Part shown: one piece after another, positions 1 to 12,333 of the stretch
How the letters are laid out: each line of letters begins with the position of its first letter
Numbering within the stretch: the first letter of the stretch is position 1
Assembly (NCBI GenBank): GCA_016125275.1
Contig: WGMB01000003.1
Location: 248,001-312,000, forward strand
DNA: 64,000 nucleotides
Direction: 5' to 3'
From: Acidobacteriota bacterium
Lineage (GTDB): Bacteria > Acidobacteriota > Terriglobia > Bryobacterales > UBA6623
The notes under the pieces: model-generated
Told to the model about the DNA's origin: nothing
The model's database searches: none
The model's input: the letters and a program-made list of their open reading frames with translations, nothing else
Translations under genes and position numbers: made by a program

Positions 1-1
1 C

Positions 2-2779
<2,778 letters not shown>

Positions 2780-2812
2780 AGGCAGAGCCGCCTTAGAATC
2801 TGAGTCCAGTGG

Positions 2813-2834
2813 GGCCGGACACTCGTGTCCGGCC
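2813..2834 (+). terminator. Perfect GGCCGGACAC/GTGTCCGGCC hairpin after gltB
   Basis: A ten-base arm and its exact complement flank TC (realistically an 8-9 bp stem with a 4-6 base loop). It is followed by TCTTTGTC, only a weak T-run. It lies 33 bases past the gltB stop and before typA, so a terminator role is likely. The same GGCCGGAC...GTCCGGCC arms recur at 17536-17556 and, inside a coding region, at 61660-61678. Confidence 0.55.
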
Positions 2835-3010
2835 TCTTTGTCGTCAGAGAGCCGAAACCAGCCGAGCCATTCCAGCGCATGTCGCCGCCGGGCATCCGGC
2901 TGTCAATGACTATCGAAAGCCATTGGGGGCGCTATCTCCACAAACATCCACACCGTAACACTGAATTAACCCCGCAGGCATTCACCCACCCAACCGTGGG
3001 GCTAGCCGCC

Positions 3011-4828
3011 GTGCTAACCTGCGAGTTGGCCTCCACAACATCCACCCGCAACGTGGCGATCATCGCCCACGTTGACCACGGCAAGACCACGCTCGTCGAC
3101 GCCATGCTGCGGCAGAGCGGCATCTTCCGCGACAACGAGACCGTCGCCGAGCGCGTCATGGACTCCGGCGATCTCGAGCGCGAACGCGGCATCACCATCC
3201 TCTCCAAGATCACCGGCGTCACCTTCGGCGACACCAAGATCAACATCGTCGACACCCCGGGCCACTCCGATTTCGGCGGCGAGGTCGAGCGCGCCCTCAC
3301 CATGGTCGACGGCGTGATGCTGCTAGTGGACGCCAGCGAAGGCCCCCTGCCGCAGACCCGCTACGTGCTCACCAAGGCGCTCGAGCAGCGCCTGCCGCAG
3401 ATCATCGTCATCAACAAGATCGATCGCCAGGACGCCCGCGCGGCCGAGGTCCTCAACGAGATCTACGACCTGTTCATCGACCTCGACGCCGAGGAAGAGC
3501 AGCTCGACTTCCCGGTCTTCTACGCCATCGCTCGCGACGGCATCGCCAAGACCTCTCTCGACGACGATTCCACTGACCTGCGGCCGCTGTTCCAGGCCAT
3601 CGTCGACCACCTGCCCCCGCCCGCCGGCGACCCGGAAGCGCCGTTGCAGATGCAGGTGGCGAACCTGGACTACTCCGACTACCTCGGACGCCTCGCCATC
3701 GGCCGCGTCTACCAGGGCACGCTCAAGCTCAACGATCAGGTCGGCATCGCCAAGCTCAACGGCCAGCTTCAGAAGACCAAGATCACCAAGCTCTACTCCT
3801 TCGAGGGCCTCAAGCGCGTCGAGGAAACCGTCGGCCGGCCGGGCGACCTGCTCGCCATCGCCGGCGTGGAAGGCATCACCATCGGCGAAACGGTCACGCA
3901 CCCGGAGACGCCGACTCCGCGCAAGGCCATCCAGATCGACGAGCCGACCATCGCGATGACGTTCTGCGTCAACACGTCGCCGTTCGCCGGCAAGGAAGGC
4001 AAGTACGTCACCTCGCGCAACATCCGCGATCGCCTGGACAAGGAGCTGCTGACGAACGTCTCGATCCGCGTCGAAGACACCGACTCGCCCGACACCTTCC
4101 GCGTGATGGGCCGCGGCGAGCTGCAACTGGCGATCCTGATCGAGACCATGCGCCGCGAGAGCTATGAGCTCATGGTCGGCAAGCCGGAGATCCTGACGCG
4201 CAAGATCGACGGCGTGCTGCAGGAGCCTTTGGAGCACCTGACCGTGGACTGCCCCGAAGAGTTCATGGGCGTGGTCATGGAGCAGCTTGGCTCGCGCAAG
4301 GCCAAGATGACCAAGATGATCAACCACGGTACGGGCCGTGTGCGCATCGAGTTCGAGATTCCCTCGCGCGGACTGATCGGGCTGCGCAGCCAGATCCTCA
4401 CGGATACCAAGGGCACCGCGATCCTCAACTCGCTCTTCGCCGGCTACATCGACTGGCAGGGCGACATTCCGCAGCGTCCCACCGGCGCACTCATCGCCGA
4501 CCGCCCGGGCAAGACCACCGGCTTCGCCATCTTCAACCTCCAGGAGCGCGGCGAAATGTTCGTGCGACCCAGCATGGACGTTTACGAGGGCATGGTGGTC
4601 GGCGAAAACGCTCGGCCGAACGACCTCAACGTCAACATCGTCAAAGAGAAGAAGCTGACCAACATGCGCGCCTCGAACTCCGAGGAGGGCATCCGCCTGG
4701 TTCCGCCGAAGATGCTGAACCTGGAGCAGGCCATCGAGTTCATCAACGACGACGAGTTCGTCGAGGTGACGCCGGACAGCATCCGCCTCCGCAAGAAGGA
4801 GCTGCGCTCGAGCTTCCGCAAGGGCTAG
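3011..4828 (+). CDS. typA: Translational GTPase TypA/BipA
   Basis: This is a ribosome-binding elongation-factor-like GTPase acting in 50S assembly and stress adaptation. The G1 motif [11 protein letters not shown]2/G3 region ERERGITI and DTPGHSDF, and G4 NKID are all present, followed by domain II, the EF-G-like domains III and V and the BipA-specific C-terminal domain ([18 protein letters not shown]). The frame is open back to an ATG at 2825, but that would add about 62 residues of non-conserved sequence. GTG at 3011 gives 605 residues, the family's usual size, with GGGG just upstream; TTG at 3026 is the other candidate. The stop codon shares the palindrome CTAG with the stop of the convergent esterase gene, giving a 4-base overlap. 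Function secure, start moderately so. Confidence 0.95.
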   Translation: MLTCELASTTSTRNVAIIAHVDHGKTTLVDAMLRQSGIFRDNETVAERVMDSGDLERERGITILSKITGVTFGDTKINIVDTPGHSDFGGEVERALTMVDGVMLLVDASEGPLPQTRYVLTKALEQRLPQIIVINKIDRQDARAAEVLNEIYDLFIDLDAEEEQLDFPVFYAIARDGIAKTSLDDDSTDLRPLFQAIVDHLPPPAGDPEAPLQMQVANLDYSDYLGRLAIGRVYQGTLKLNDQVGIAKLNGQLQKTKITKLYSFEGLKRVEETVGRPGDLLAIAGVEGITIGETVTHPETPTPRKAIQIDEPTIAMTFCVNTSPFAGKEGKYVTSRNIRDRLDKELLTNVSIRVEDTDSPDTFRVMGRGELQLAILIETMRRESYELMVGKPEILTRKIDGVLQEPLEHLTVDCPEEFMGVVMEQLGSRKAKMTKMINHGTGRVRIEFEIPSRGLIGLRSQILTDTKGTAILNSLFAGYIDWQGDIPQRPTGALIADRPGKTTGFAIFNLQERGEMFVRPSMDVYEGMVVGENARPNDLNVNIVKEKKLTNMRASNSEEGIRLVPPKMLNLEQAIEFINDDEFVEVTPDSIRLRKKELRSSFRKG

Positions 4829-6882
4829 AAGCGCTGCCAGACGCCTCGCGGCGGCTGCTGCCCGATGCCGGGCTTGGAATAGTCGCAGACGCCGTCCGGA
4901 AAGACCGCCTGGAGCCGCCGGAGCTGCTCCGGGCTCAGCTTCCGGCCGTAATTCTCGGCTCGCAGCGGCCGCAAGGCGCACTTGAGCACATCGTTGGCTG
5001 CGGACGCCCCGGCGACGATTCGGGGATCGCCGTGCGCGGGGTAGAGCTCTGCGCAGCGGCCGGTCCCCTCGTCACTGATCCTTTCGCCGTCCTCGCTCCA
5101 GCAAGCGCTCGAGAGCTCTTCGGGCCGGTTGCGGGCGATCACGTCGATCGATTCTCCCCCCGCCTTGTCCTGCCCGATGGCATCGAGCCAGCGGTCCATC
5201 AGCGCCACCGCGTCGAGCTCCGCCGGCGGATTGGTGAGCATCACGCGGTTGCCGGCGCCGCCGTTGGCTTTCTCCAGCCGGCTCGCCATCAGGAACGTCC
5301 GCACGCGGTCGTGGATGTTGCCGCTCGGGTCCAGGTACTGCCGCGTGTCGATGATCGGGACCGAGCCGAATGAGCCGGCGCCGGCGTTCACGCGCCCGCC
5401 GCCGTACAGAGCCGCCAGAGCCTCGGGGTCCGCTACGGACCGCTGGCCCACGATGTGGGCGTCGCCGTCATAGCCTCCCGCCTTCTCGTTGAGCGCCACG
5501 AACTGTTCCGCGCTGATCACGCCGTCCTCGAAGGCTCGACGGCCATACTCCACGCCGACATTGTCCACGAAGCGCCGCGCGTGGCCGGTCGCCGGGTCGC
5601 GGCCGATGAGGTTGACCATGTTGTCCTGTAGGTCGCAGCGCACGCCGTCAGGCTTGCGCGCGGCGTCATAGACCTCGTCCCGGGGCGTCTCCGCGGCGCA
5701 GGCTCCGGGCTCGAGCCATGCAGGGGAAAAGCTCTTCATCCAGCTCTCGCAACTCTTCCAGGTCGCATAGCCGGAAACAGCCGTCTTCTGCTCGTCGCTC
5801 CAGGACAGGCCGCTCGTTCGGAAGGCTTCGTCCAACAGCGAACAGTCAGTGACCGGCGGGACCAGGGTGACGATGTCCGGGTAGCTGGCGCCCGGAATGA
5901 TACCGTCGAGCAGACCGGGGTAGTTCTGGGCGATCAAATGCTGCTGCATCGAGCCGCCCGAACCGCCCGTGCCGATGGTGTGGACCGGCGGGCCGTACGT
6001 CTCGATAAAGCGCTCCTTCACCATCATCATCGTCTCGGCCGAAAGCACGTCGTTGCAGTTGTTGCCAAAGACGTTCAGCGACGAAGCCGCCACGGCGTAC
6101 CCGCGCCCCAGCAGATCGGCGCTCAGCGCCGAGGGCGCCTGCGCCTGCCGATAGCCGGCCCGGCAGCCCCCGCCGAAACGGTAGACCAAGCGTCCGTTCC
6201 AGGCCGCGCCCGGCGCCGCGGGACGAGGGTTCGGCTGCCCGGGATCATAGAGCGTGGCGATCTGGTAGATGGCGCGGTTGATCGTCCCAGTCTCGACCCG
6301 TACCACGAAGTCGAGGGTCCGCCCGGCGGATGTCGTCGCCTGGGCCATGTCCGCCGGCCGGGGCGCAGCCGGGTCGAAAGGCCGAAAGCCCGCCGGAACG
6401 CCGCCGGCAGCCGGAGCTTCGGGCGGCTTGGGGTCGCTCGACCGGTAGTAGAGGTCCACGCGCGTTTCGGCGCTGCAATCCGCATCGACCGGCGCTCCGA
6501 GGCCCGCGCGCTCGGTCTCGCAAGGGAAGGGTTCCTGATGCGGCCCGGAGAACACGGGCCCCGAACGCGGGTAATTGACCAGCGTGAGCTCGGCCGATCG
6601 TCCCCCGCCCCGCACTTCGAGCCGGTTGTCGCCCAGCTCGAGCCCTGTGACGAGCCCGCTGCGGCGCGAGGCGTCCACGACCGCCTCGAAGGCCTCGGAC
6701 ACGTCGCGCCCATTGAGCGAGACGCTCAGCTCCTCCCCGTCAGCGCCGGCGATCTCCACTAGGGCGTCCCCGCCCGTAACCATGTCGGGCCGGCTCGACA
6801 GCACGCTCACCACGAGCGGCCGCTCGTCCGGGCTCCCGCATCCCAGCGCCGTCAAAAGCAGCAGAGTCGTCCAAGCGCGCAT
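4825..6882 (-). CDS. Exported DUF6351-type (tannase/feruloyl-esterase-like) hydrolase
   Basis: 685 residues from an ATG at 6882 preceded by GGGAGG at good spacing; a longer frame to 6960 has no such support. The N-terminus ([14 protein letters not shown]) is a lipoprotein-like signal ending in Cys. A beta-rich domain fills roughly the first 120 residues. The catalytic alpha/beta-hydrolase part has the nucleophile elbow GTGGSGGS and a C-terminal DxxD/H region (YPAHGDPRI). The pattern matches DUF6351 family proteins, relatives of bacterial tannases, which hydrolyse ester bonds of unknown substrates. It faces typA tail to tail and is divergent from the toxin-antitoxin pair. Substrate cannot be told from the sequence. 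Confidence 0.75.
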   Translation of the reverse strand: MRAWTTLLLLTALGCGSPDERPLVVSVLSSRPDMVTGGDALVEIAGADGEELSVSLNGRDVSEAFEAVVDASRRSGLVTGLELGDNRLEVRGGGRSAELTLVNYPRSGPVFSGPHQEPFPCETERAGLGAPVDADCSAETRVDLYYRSSDPKPPEAPAAGGVPAGFRPFDPAAPRPADMAQATTSAGRTLDFVVRVETGTINRAIYQIATLYDPGQPNPRPAAPGAAWNGRLVYRFGGGCRAGYRQAQAPSALSADLLGRGYAVAASSLNVFGNNCNDVLSAETMMMVKERFIETYGPPVHTIGTGGSGGSMQQHLIAQNYPGLLDGIIPGASYPDIVTLVPPVTDCSLLDEAFRTSGLSWSDEQKTAVSGYATWKSCESWMKSFSPAWLEPGACAAETPRDEVYDAARKPDGVRCDLQDNMVNLIGRDPATGHARRFVDNVGVEYGRRAFEDGVISAEQFVALNEKAGGYDGDAHIVGQRSVADPEALAALYGGGRVNAGAGSFGSVPIIDTRQYLDPSGNIHDRVRTFLMASRLEKANGGAGNRVMLTNPPAELDAVALMDRWLDAIGQDKAGGESIDVIARNRPEELSSACWSEDGERISDEGTGRCAELYPAHGDPRIVAGASAANDVLKCALRPLRAENYGRKLSPEQLRRLQAVFPDGVCDYSKPGIGQQPPRGVWQRF

Positions 6883-6955
6883 CGCGTCATCCCTCCCGAA
6901 GATCCCGACGGCCCGCGCCGTCGCTCCGAAGATCTTACACCGGAGGGCAAGGCGT

Positions 6956-6980
6956 ATCATGATGCTAAGGTCATCACGAT
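6956..6980. promoter_or_regulatory. Dyad overlapping the antitoxin start codon (candidate autoregulatory operator)
   Basis: ATCATGATG and CATCACGAT form a 9-base inverted repeat with one mismatch around a 7-base centre. The right arm runs into the antitoxin ATG at 6979. Ribbon-helix-helix antitoxins usually repress their own promoter through such dyads; that this one does so is inference. Confidence 0.4.
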
Positions 6981-7203
6981 GCGAACCACTGTCAATCTGC
7001 CTGAGGATGTCGTCTCGGCTGCTCGCTCGGTGGCTGCCGTGGACGGGATCTCCTTGGGTGAGGCGCTCGCCAAACTGGTTCGCCAGGGACTTCGCCCATC
7101 CGTCCGAATCCAGACCGACGCGCCGTTCCCCATGTTCTCGGTTCCAGGGGACGCCGAGCCGATTACGCTGGAGCGGACTCTGCAGGCGGAAGACGAGCTT
7201 TGA
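6979..7203 (+). CDS. VapB-type ribbon-helix-helix antitoxin
   Basis: 74 residues. The N-terminal MRTTVNLPEDVV is the beta strand plus first helix typical of a CopG/Arc ribbon-helix-helix DNA-binding domain, continuing through GISLGEALAKLVRQGL. The C-terminal half (from about residue 45) is acidic and Pro-rich, as expected for the toxin-binding tail. The stop TGA overlaps the TTG start of the PIN-domain gene (TTGA), so the two are translationally coupled. Predicted to neutralise the toxin and repress the operon. Family assignment to type II antitoxins is well supported by context; the exact subfamily is not. Confidence 0.85.
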   Translation: MRTTVNLPEDVVSAARSVAAVDGISLGEALAKLVRQGLRPSVRIQTDAPFPMFSVPGDAEPITLERTLQAEDEL

Positions 7204-7625
7204 GCGTCTACCTTCTGGACGTCAACGTACTCCTCGCCTTGGCTTGGCCCTCTCACGTGCATTGTGAGCGGGCCCAGCGCTGGTTTCAGGAGTTCGGGTC
7301 CCAGGGTTTTGCGACTTGTCCTCTGACCGAGCTCGCTTTCGTCCGGATCTCCAGTAATCCGTCGTTCACGAAAGACGCCGTCACTCCCCATGTAGCCGGC
7401 GAGCTCCTTCTGCAGGTCAAGTCCTTGCCTGGCCATCACTTTTGGCCCGACTCCCTCGACTGGTCGGCTGCGTCCAACTCGGTCTCCGCCCTGGCGGGTC
7501 ATCGGCAGGTCACCGACGCCTATCTGCTGGCTCTCGCCATCCAAAACCGTGGCGTCTTGGCGACCTTGGACCGCGGCGCACTGGCCCTCCGCGAGCCCTC
7601 CTCTCCCGACATCCGTCTGCTCTGA
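7200..7625 (+). CDS. PIN-domain ribonuclease toxin (VapC family)
   Basis: 141 residues starting at TTG 7200, overlapping the antitoxin stop by four bases. PIN acidic residues are in place: Asp7 (YLLDVNVLLAL), Glu44 (PLTELAF), Asp106 (VTDAYLLALA) and Asp124 (TLDRGA), which bind the catalytic metal. Length and motif spacing match VapC endoribonucleases that cleave tRNA or rRNA when released from the antitoxin. Actual RNA target unknown. No frameshift or missing catalytic residue, so the module looks intact. Confidence 0.88.
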   Translation: MSVYLLDVNVLLALAWPSHVHCERAQRWFQEFGSQGFATCPLTELAFVRISSNPSFTKDAVTPHVAGELLLQVKSLPGHHFWPDSLDWSAASNSVSALAGHRQVTDAYLLALAIQNRGVLATLDRGALALREPSSPDIRLL

Positions 7626-7643
7626 TGGGGACGGGCGGCTCAC

Positions 7644-7651
7644 GCTACAAT
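7644..7651 (+). promoter_or_regulatory. GCTACAAT, candidate -10 element of the sulfatase gene
   Basis: GCTACAAT lies 10 bases before the ATG at 7661. The same octamer occurs upstream of the genes starting at 15100 and 40367. No convincing -35 is seen. Confidence 0.35.
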
Positions 7652-7660
7652 CCTAGGCCG

Positions 7661-9100
7661 ATGTCTTTGCCCGACGCCTCTCGCCGCCGATTCCTCTCCA
7701 CGCTCGCCGCCGCTCCCGTCGCCCTCTCGGCCCAGTCCGCGCCGCGCAAGAAGACCAACGTCGTGTTCTTCATGACCGACGACCACGGCGCCTGGGCGAT
7801 GGGCGCCTACGGTTGCAAGGACATCCACACGCCCAACCTCGACCGTCTGGCCGCCCGCGGAACCCTATTCACCAACGCCTTCTCGTGCACGCCGGTCTGC
7901 TCGCCCAGCCGCGCCACGTTCTTCACCGGCAAGCTGCCCTCGCACCACGGCGTCCAGGACTTCCTGCTGGCCGAGGATAGCGTCGGGCCCGACAGCATCC
8001 GCTTTCTCGAAGGCCACACCTCGTTCGCCGATGTGCTCAAGGCCAACGGCTACCTCTGCGGCTTGGTCGGCAAGTGGCACCTCGGCCACGACACCGAGGC
8101 CCAGTCGGGTTTCGACGATTGGTGCACCGCGCCCAAGGGCTCCGGCCCCTACAAGGACGTCGAGTTCTTCGACAACGGCGTCAGCGTCAAGAACACCGGC
8201 TTCAAGACGGACTTCGTCGGCGCCCGCGCCGCCCGCTTCGTGGATGAGCACCACGACCAGCCGTTCTGCCTCACCGTGCCCTTCTTCGCGCCCCACGATC
8301 CCTTCGACTACCAGCCCGAAAAGTACCGCCGGCCCTACTACGACTCCGAGCTGTCCTGCTTCCCCCTGCCGGCTCCGAACCCGCAACGCCGCGGCCGTCA
8401 CGTCCCCCACTGGAACAACCGAGAGGCCAACATCAGCTACTCCGCGCTGGTCTCCGCCGTCGACGCCAACGTCGGGCTTGTGCTCGACAAGCTCGACGAG
8501 CACGGCCTCACCGACGACACAGTCATCATCTTCACCGCCGACCACGGCTACAACTGCGGGCACCACGGCTTCTGGGGCAAGGGCAACGGCACCATCCCGT
8601 TCAATATGTACGAGGAGTCCATCCGGGTCCCGCTGATCTGGGCCCACCCCAACCGCATCCCGGCCGGCAAGCGCGTCGCGCCGATGGTGTCGAGCTACGA
8701 CTTCTTCCCCACCCTGCTCGACTATTTGGGCGTCGAGGCGCCCCCGGAGCCGCAGCGCGTGGGCCGCAGCTACGCGCCGTTCCTGCGCGGCGAGAACCCC
8801 GCGTGGCGTAGCGAGCTCTACTTCGAGTTCGGCTACGTGCGCTCGATCCGCACCGAGAACCTGAAGCTCGTGGACCGCGCCGAGGGCTGGCCGAACGAGC
8901 TCTTCGACCTGGAAGACGACCCCGGCGAGCAGACCAACCGCATCGGATTCGGGCCTTACCGGCAGCAGGCCGCCGAGTTGCGCACGCGCATGAACAGCTT
9001 CTTCGAGAAAGCCGGCGCGCCGCCGCTCGACGACTGGCGCTCCACGGTCAAGCAGCATCTGCCGATGGACGCGGACGGCTACTACAGTTGGAAGGAGTAG
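7661..9100 (+). CDS. Tat-exported sulfatase (Cys type)
   Basis: 479 residues. The N-terminus SRRRFLSTLAAAP is a twin-arginine signal, so it is probably folded in the cytosol and exported. The core begins NVVFFMTDDHG (metal-binding Asp pair at about 40-41). The sulfatase signature CSPSR starts at Cys80, which must be converted to formylglycine for activity; the HTPNLDRLA and GKWHLGHD motifs and a C-terminal FDLEDDPGEQTNR segment complete the fold. Likely removes sulfate esters from polysaccharides or other compounds outside the cytoplasm. An ATG in frame at 7661 follows TACAAT; the frame extends further upstream only as overlap with the toxin gene. No formylglycine-generating enzyme is seen in this window. 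Confidence 0.93.
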   Translation: MSLPDASRRRFLSTLAAAPVALSAQSAPRKKTNVVFFMTDDHGAWAMGAYGCKDIHTPNLDRLAARGTLFTNAFSCTPVCSPSRATFFTGKLPSHHGVQDFLLAEDSVGPDSIRFLEGHTSFADVLKANGYLCGLVGKWHLGHDTEAQSGFDDWCTAPKGSGPYKDVEFFDNGVSVKNTGFKTDFVGARAARFVDEHHDQPFCLTVPFFAPHDPFDYQPEKYRRPYYDSELSCFPLPAPNPQRRGRHVPHWNNREANISYSALVSAVDANVGLVLDKLDEHGLTDDTVIIFTADHGYNCGHHGFWGKGNGTIPFNMYEESIRVPLIWAHPNRIPAGKRVAPMVSSYDFFPTLLDYLGVEAPPEPQRVGRSYAPFLRGENPAWRSELYFEFGYVRSIRTENLKLVDRAEGWPNELFDLEDDPGEQTNRIGFGPYRQQAAELRTRMNSFFEKAGAPPLDDWRSTVKQHLPMDADGYYSWKE

Positions 9101-9110
9101 CCGCCCCGCC

Positions 9111-10868
9111 TCAGCGCTTCAGATACTTGTCAAACCACTCGACCATCGCGCCGATATAGTCCGGCGAGTCCGACCGCTTGCCCGGGAACTGCGCGCCATG
9201 GCCGCCGCCCGGCACGGGGATCACCTCCACCGGAACGCCCACGGCCTTCAGCTTGGCCGCCAGAGCCTGGGACTGCGCAATCGGCACGCCTTCGTCGGCG
9301 TCGCCGTGGATGATCAGCGTCGGCGGATCGTCTTTGGAGACCAAATGAATCGGCGAGGCGTCGTGGTACATCCGGTACTGCGCGGTGGTCTTCTTGTCGT
9401 TCGCCATCAGGCGCATGCCGAGCCACGACGCGAACGTCGGGTTGCCGTACTGGCCGTTCATCGCGATCAGGTCGACGGGCGGCGCCCAGGGCAGAATGCA
9501 TTGCAGCTTGGCGCTGAGCCGGTTCACCGGGTCCGGGTCGTCCGGATCGCCGTCCCCATCATGCAAACCCAGCATCGCCGTCAGATGGCCACCCGAGGAC
9601 CCTCCCACGCCTCCGAGGCGCTCCGGGTCCACGCCCCAGCGAGCGGCGTTGTGGCGGATGAAGCGGACCGCCCGCTCCACGTCCTCGAGCTGCGCCGGAT
9701 ACTTGTGCCAGGGGGCCGTGCGGTGGTTCACGGCAAACACGGTATAGCCCGCCTCGACCAGCGGCAGCCCGAACACTTTCACCTGGGCGCTGGCCTTCTG
9801 CTGCGCTGCGCCGGGTGACAGGGAGCTGTGCCAGCCGCTGCCGGTGATGTGCAGCACCGCAAAGCCGTTGGGCTTCTCCGGGCGGTAGACGTCCATCAGC
9901 AAGGCGCCGCCGGAGACCATCCCGAACACCACATCGCGCTCCACCTTTGGGCTGGGCGGCGCCGGCTTGGCGGGCGTGCCTGGCTTCGCCTTCGGGTCCG
10001 CCAGCTTCCGGTCGAACCAGCTCACCATGGCGCCGAGGTAGTTCGGGGGATTCTTGGCTCCGGGAAACGACGCGCCGTGGCCGCCGCCGGGAACACGCAG
10101 CAGCTCCGCCTCCACGCCCATTTGCGTCAGCAAGTCCTGGAACTCGACCGAGCGCTCGTACGGAACGCGATCATCGGCGTCGCCGTGGATCAGCAGGAAC
10201 GGCGCGTCGTCCGGCGAGGCGTGAGCCGCCGGCGAAGCTTCCCAATAGCGCTGGAACTCCGGCGTGTCGGCGCCATCGCGCTCGTGCAGCCGCAGTCCCA
10301 TGTACGAAGCCTGCGACGCGCCGGGTGCTTTGGTGAGGTTCGTGGGCGCCGCCCGCGCCAGAATCACCTGCAGCTTGCCGCTCTCGCGCTCCACAGGGTC
10401 CCGCGAGTCCGGGTTTCCGGGGGCGTCCGCCACGCCGAGCATGGCGATCAGGTGCCCGCCCGACGAGCCACCGACGCCGCCGATGCGATTCGGGTCGATG
10501 CCGTACTGCACCGCGTGAGCCCGCACGAAGCGCACGGCTCGCTGGGCGTCTTCCAGCGCCGCCGGATGTTGGAACCGCGGCGCGGCGCGGTGGTTGATCA
10601 CGAAGACGGTGTAGCCGGCCTTCACCAGCGGCGGCGCCCACAGCTTGGCGAAGCCCGACTCCTTCAGCGGCGTGGCGCTGTACTCCAACGGCGCATGCCA
10701 GCCGCTGCCGGGGATGAACACGATCCCCCGCCCGTTCGAGCGATCGGGATAGTGCACGTCCATCAGCAGCGCCAGGCCGGAGCGCATGCCGTAGACCACA
10801 TCCTTGTCCACCCTCGCTTGCGCGGCGGACGGCAGCAACAGCAACGACAGCAGGACGAGGCGACACAT
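9111..10868 (-). CDS. Secreted protein with two tandem alpha/beta-hydrolase (BD-FAE-like) domains
   Basis: 585 residues from ATG 10868 with a Sec signal (CRLVLLSLLLLPSAAQA); the frame stays open further upstream without supporting signals. Two homologous halves (about residues 22-285 and 310-585) each start KDVVYGM/RDVVFGM and SGxALLMDV, and carry the nucleophile elbow GGSSGGH, an IHGDAD acid-residue motif and a GGGHGA histidine. Both halves therefore keep a full Ser-Asp-His triad. A Pro/Lys-rich linker (DPKAKPGTPAKPAPPSP) joins them. The fold resembles carbohydrate esterases (acetyl-xylan or feruloyl type). It converges on the sulfatase with a 10-base gap, compatible with a polysaccharide-degrading neighbourhood. 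Substrates of each half unknown. Confidence 0.82.
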   Translation of the reverse strand: MCRLVLLSLLLLPSAAQARVDKDVVYGMRSGLALLMDVHYPDRSNGRGIVFIPGSGWHAPLEYSATPLKESGFAKLWAPPLVKAGYTVFVINHRAAPRFQHPAALEDAQRAVRFVRAHAVQYGIDPNRIGGVGGSSGGHLIAMLGVADAPGNPDSRDPVERESGKLQVILARAAPTNLTKAPGASQASYMGLRLHERDGADTPEFQRYWEASPAAHASPDDAPFLLIHGDADDRVPYERSVEFQDLLTQMGVEAELLRVPGGGHGASFPGAKNPPNYLGAMVSWFDRKLADPKAKPGTPAKPAPPSPKVERDVVFGMVSGGALLMDVYRPEKPNGFAVLHITGSGWHSSLSPGAAQQKASAQVKVFGLPLVEAGYTVFAVNHRTAPWHKYPAQLEDVERAVRFIRHNAARWGVDPERLGGVGGSSGGHLTAMLGLHDGDGDPDDPDPVNRLSAKLQCILPWAPPVDLIAMNGQYGNPTFASWLGMRLMANDKKTTAQYRMYHDASPIHLVSKDDPPTLIIHGDADEGVPIAQSQALAAKLKAVGVPVEVIPVPGGGHGAQFPGKRSDSPDYIGAMVEWFDKYLKR

Positions 10869-10930
10869 GGCGCCGACGAGTATAGGCCAGTTCCTGCACG
10901 GCGCGCGCCGCGCTCTGTAAACATAAGGTC

Positions 10931-11641
10931 TTGGCGGACTTCGATCGAGCCCTGGAATCGCTGTTGACGAGCTGGGAGCCCCGGCTCGGGCGTCCCACCT
11001 GCGGCCCCGGCTGTGACCGCTGCTGCCGCCGTATGACCGTGCTGATGAGCTCGGCGGAGGGCTTGGATTTGCTGGCGCACCCGGTCGCCCAAGCTCGCCT
11101 CGACGCCCTGCGAGCGCGCGCCGCCGACCTCCCGCACGAACCAAGTCCGCGGCAGGCGCTCGACGCCCTGCTCGACCAGGGGCCCTGCGTGTTCCTGGAG
11201 AATCACCGGTGCGGGGTCCACGCGGCGCGGCCCGACGGCTGCCGAGCGGCCTACGTCTGGCACGAGCCTTGGTTCTGCGGCCGGCCCGACTACGACCAGT
11301 GCGTGCCCGCCGAGCTCAACGCCCTGCGCGTGGCTCGCGTCTACGAGCGCATGCTCGCCGAGGTCGAGGCCGGCCGCAAACCCTTCTGGGGCTTCATCCT
11401 GCCGGTGACGGCGCTGCTCGCCGAACACGCCGAGGCCTACCGGGGAGGCGCCGACCTGGAGCCACTGGTCCAGCCCCACTGGCTGCAGGGCGAGCTGGTC
11501 GAGTTCCCCGACGCAGCCCGCCTGCGCCGCGAACAGGCCGAGCACCGGCGCATCTTCCAGGACGAGCGCTCGCCCCTGGGGAGCCCCCGCGCCGACGACG
11601 TCGCTTCGCGCGACGACCTGGCGGCCATCCCGTTATACTGA
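10931..11641 (+). CDS. YkgJ-family cysteine-cluster protein
   Basis: 236 residues from TTG 10931, preceded by AAGG. The N-terminal CGPGCDRCC motif (Cys24, 28, 31, 32) and the later PCVFLENHRCGVH...GC set form the CxxxCxxCC cluster of the YkgJ/UPF0153 family, thought to bind zinc or iron. Biochemical role is not established; some members neighbour flagellin-modification or redox genes. The C-terminal half is helical and unassigned. It is divergent from the tandem hydrolase gene and followed by a small gene 7 bases downstream, perhaps cotranscribed. Confidence 0.8.
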   Translation: MADFDRALESLLTSWEPRLGRPTCGPGCDRCCRRMTVLMSSAEGLDLLAHPVAQARLDALRARAADLPHEPSPRQALDALLDQGPCVFLENHRCGVHAARPDGCRAAYVWHEPWFCGRPDYDQCVPAELNALRVARVYERMLAEVEAGRKPFWGFILPVTALLAEHAEAYRGGADLEPLVQPHWLQGELVEFPDAARLRREQAEHRRIFQDERSPLGSPRADDVASRDDLAAIPLY

Positions 11642-11648
11642 ATGCGCC

Positions 11649-11867
11649 GTGCTCTTCCGCCGCCTGATCGCCAAAGCCGCCCGCGAGCTCGCCAACGATC
11701 CGGAAGCGCGCGCCAAGGCCAAGCAGGTCTACGAAGACGAGGTCAAACCCCGGGCGCAGAAGCTCTACAAAGAGCACGAGACGGAGATTCACTCGGCCAA
11801 GGATTCGGCCATTCGCGGCGCGGCTCGGCTGGCCGTGAACCTCAAGAAGAAGCTCCAGGAGAAGTAG
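11649..11867 (+). CDS. Small helical, charged protein of unknown function
   Basis: 72 residues from GTG 11649, 7 bases after the YkgJ-like gene. The sequence is almost wholly amphipathic helix, rich in Lys, Glu and Ala (EARAKAKQVYEDEVKPRA), with no signal peptide or cysteine. TATACT at 11633, inside the end of the upstream gene, could serve as a -10. I do not recognise a named family. Real because of codon pattern, spacing and charge pattern, but function unknown. Confidence 0.6.
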   Translation: MLFRRLIAKAARELANDPEARAKAKQVYEDEVKPRAQKLYKEHETEIHSAKDSAIRGAARLAVNLKKKLQEK

Positions 11868-11889
11868 CGAAAAGCGCTAGGCTGGGTCC

Positions 11890-12333
11890 ATGACCTGGCT
11901 CTTGATTCCGTTCGTCGTCTTCGTCGGCGCCCTGGTTCCCCTCCAAGCGGGCGTCAACGCTTCCCTCCGGGGCTACCTGAGCAGCCCGATCCTGGCGGCG
12001 GTCACGAATTTCAGCGTGGGCGGGCTCCTACTGGCCGGCTACGCCCTGGCCACGCGCGAGGGCTTGCCCGCGATGGAGCAGGCCGCCAAGGCCCCTTGGT
12101 GGTGCTGGGCGGGCGGCGCGATGGGGGCCACGCTGGTGCTGACCGGGGTGCTGACTTCCCACCGCCTCGGCGCGGGCACGTTCATGGCCTGCGTCATCCT
12201 GGGTCAGCTCGCCGCCTCGGTGCTGCTCGACCACTTCGCCCTGGTCGGCTACTCCCTGCACCCCGTCAACCCCATGCGGCTGTTCGGCATCGGCCTGCTG
12301 GCGGCGGGCGTCTACGTGGTGCGCACCAACTGA
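11890..12333 (+). CDS. YdcZ/DUF606-type DMT-superfamily membrane protein
   Basis: 147 residues with five hydrophobic segments beginning WLLIPFVVFVGALVPLQAGVN. The PLQAGVNASLRGYL motif and GTFMACVILGQLAASVLLDHF are characteristic of DUF606 (EamA/DMT clan) inner-membrane transporters, which usually function as dimers of such half-length units. Substrate unknown. Its 3' end overlaps the convergent acyltransferase gene by 22 bases (12312-12333). Confidence 0.82.
   Translation: MTWLLIPFVVFVGALVPLQAGVNASLRGYLSSPILAAVTNFSVGGLLLAGYALATREGLPAMEQAAKAPWWCWAGGAMGATLVLTGVLTSHRLGAGTFMACVILGQLAASVLLDHFALVGYSLHPVNPMRLFGIGLLAAGVYVVRTN

Noticed and set aside
2825-3010. ATG at 2825 as the typA start
   Set aside because: It adds about 62 non-conserved residues, starts inside the terminator hairpin, and typA proteins begin just before the [15 protein letters not shown] motif.
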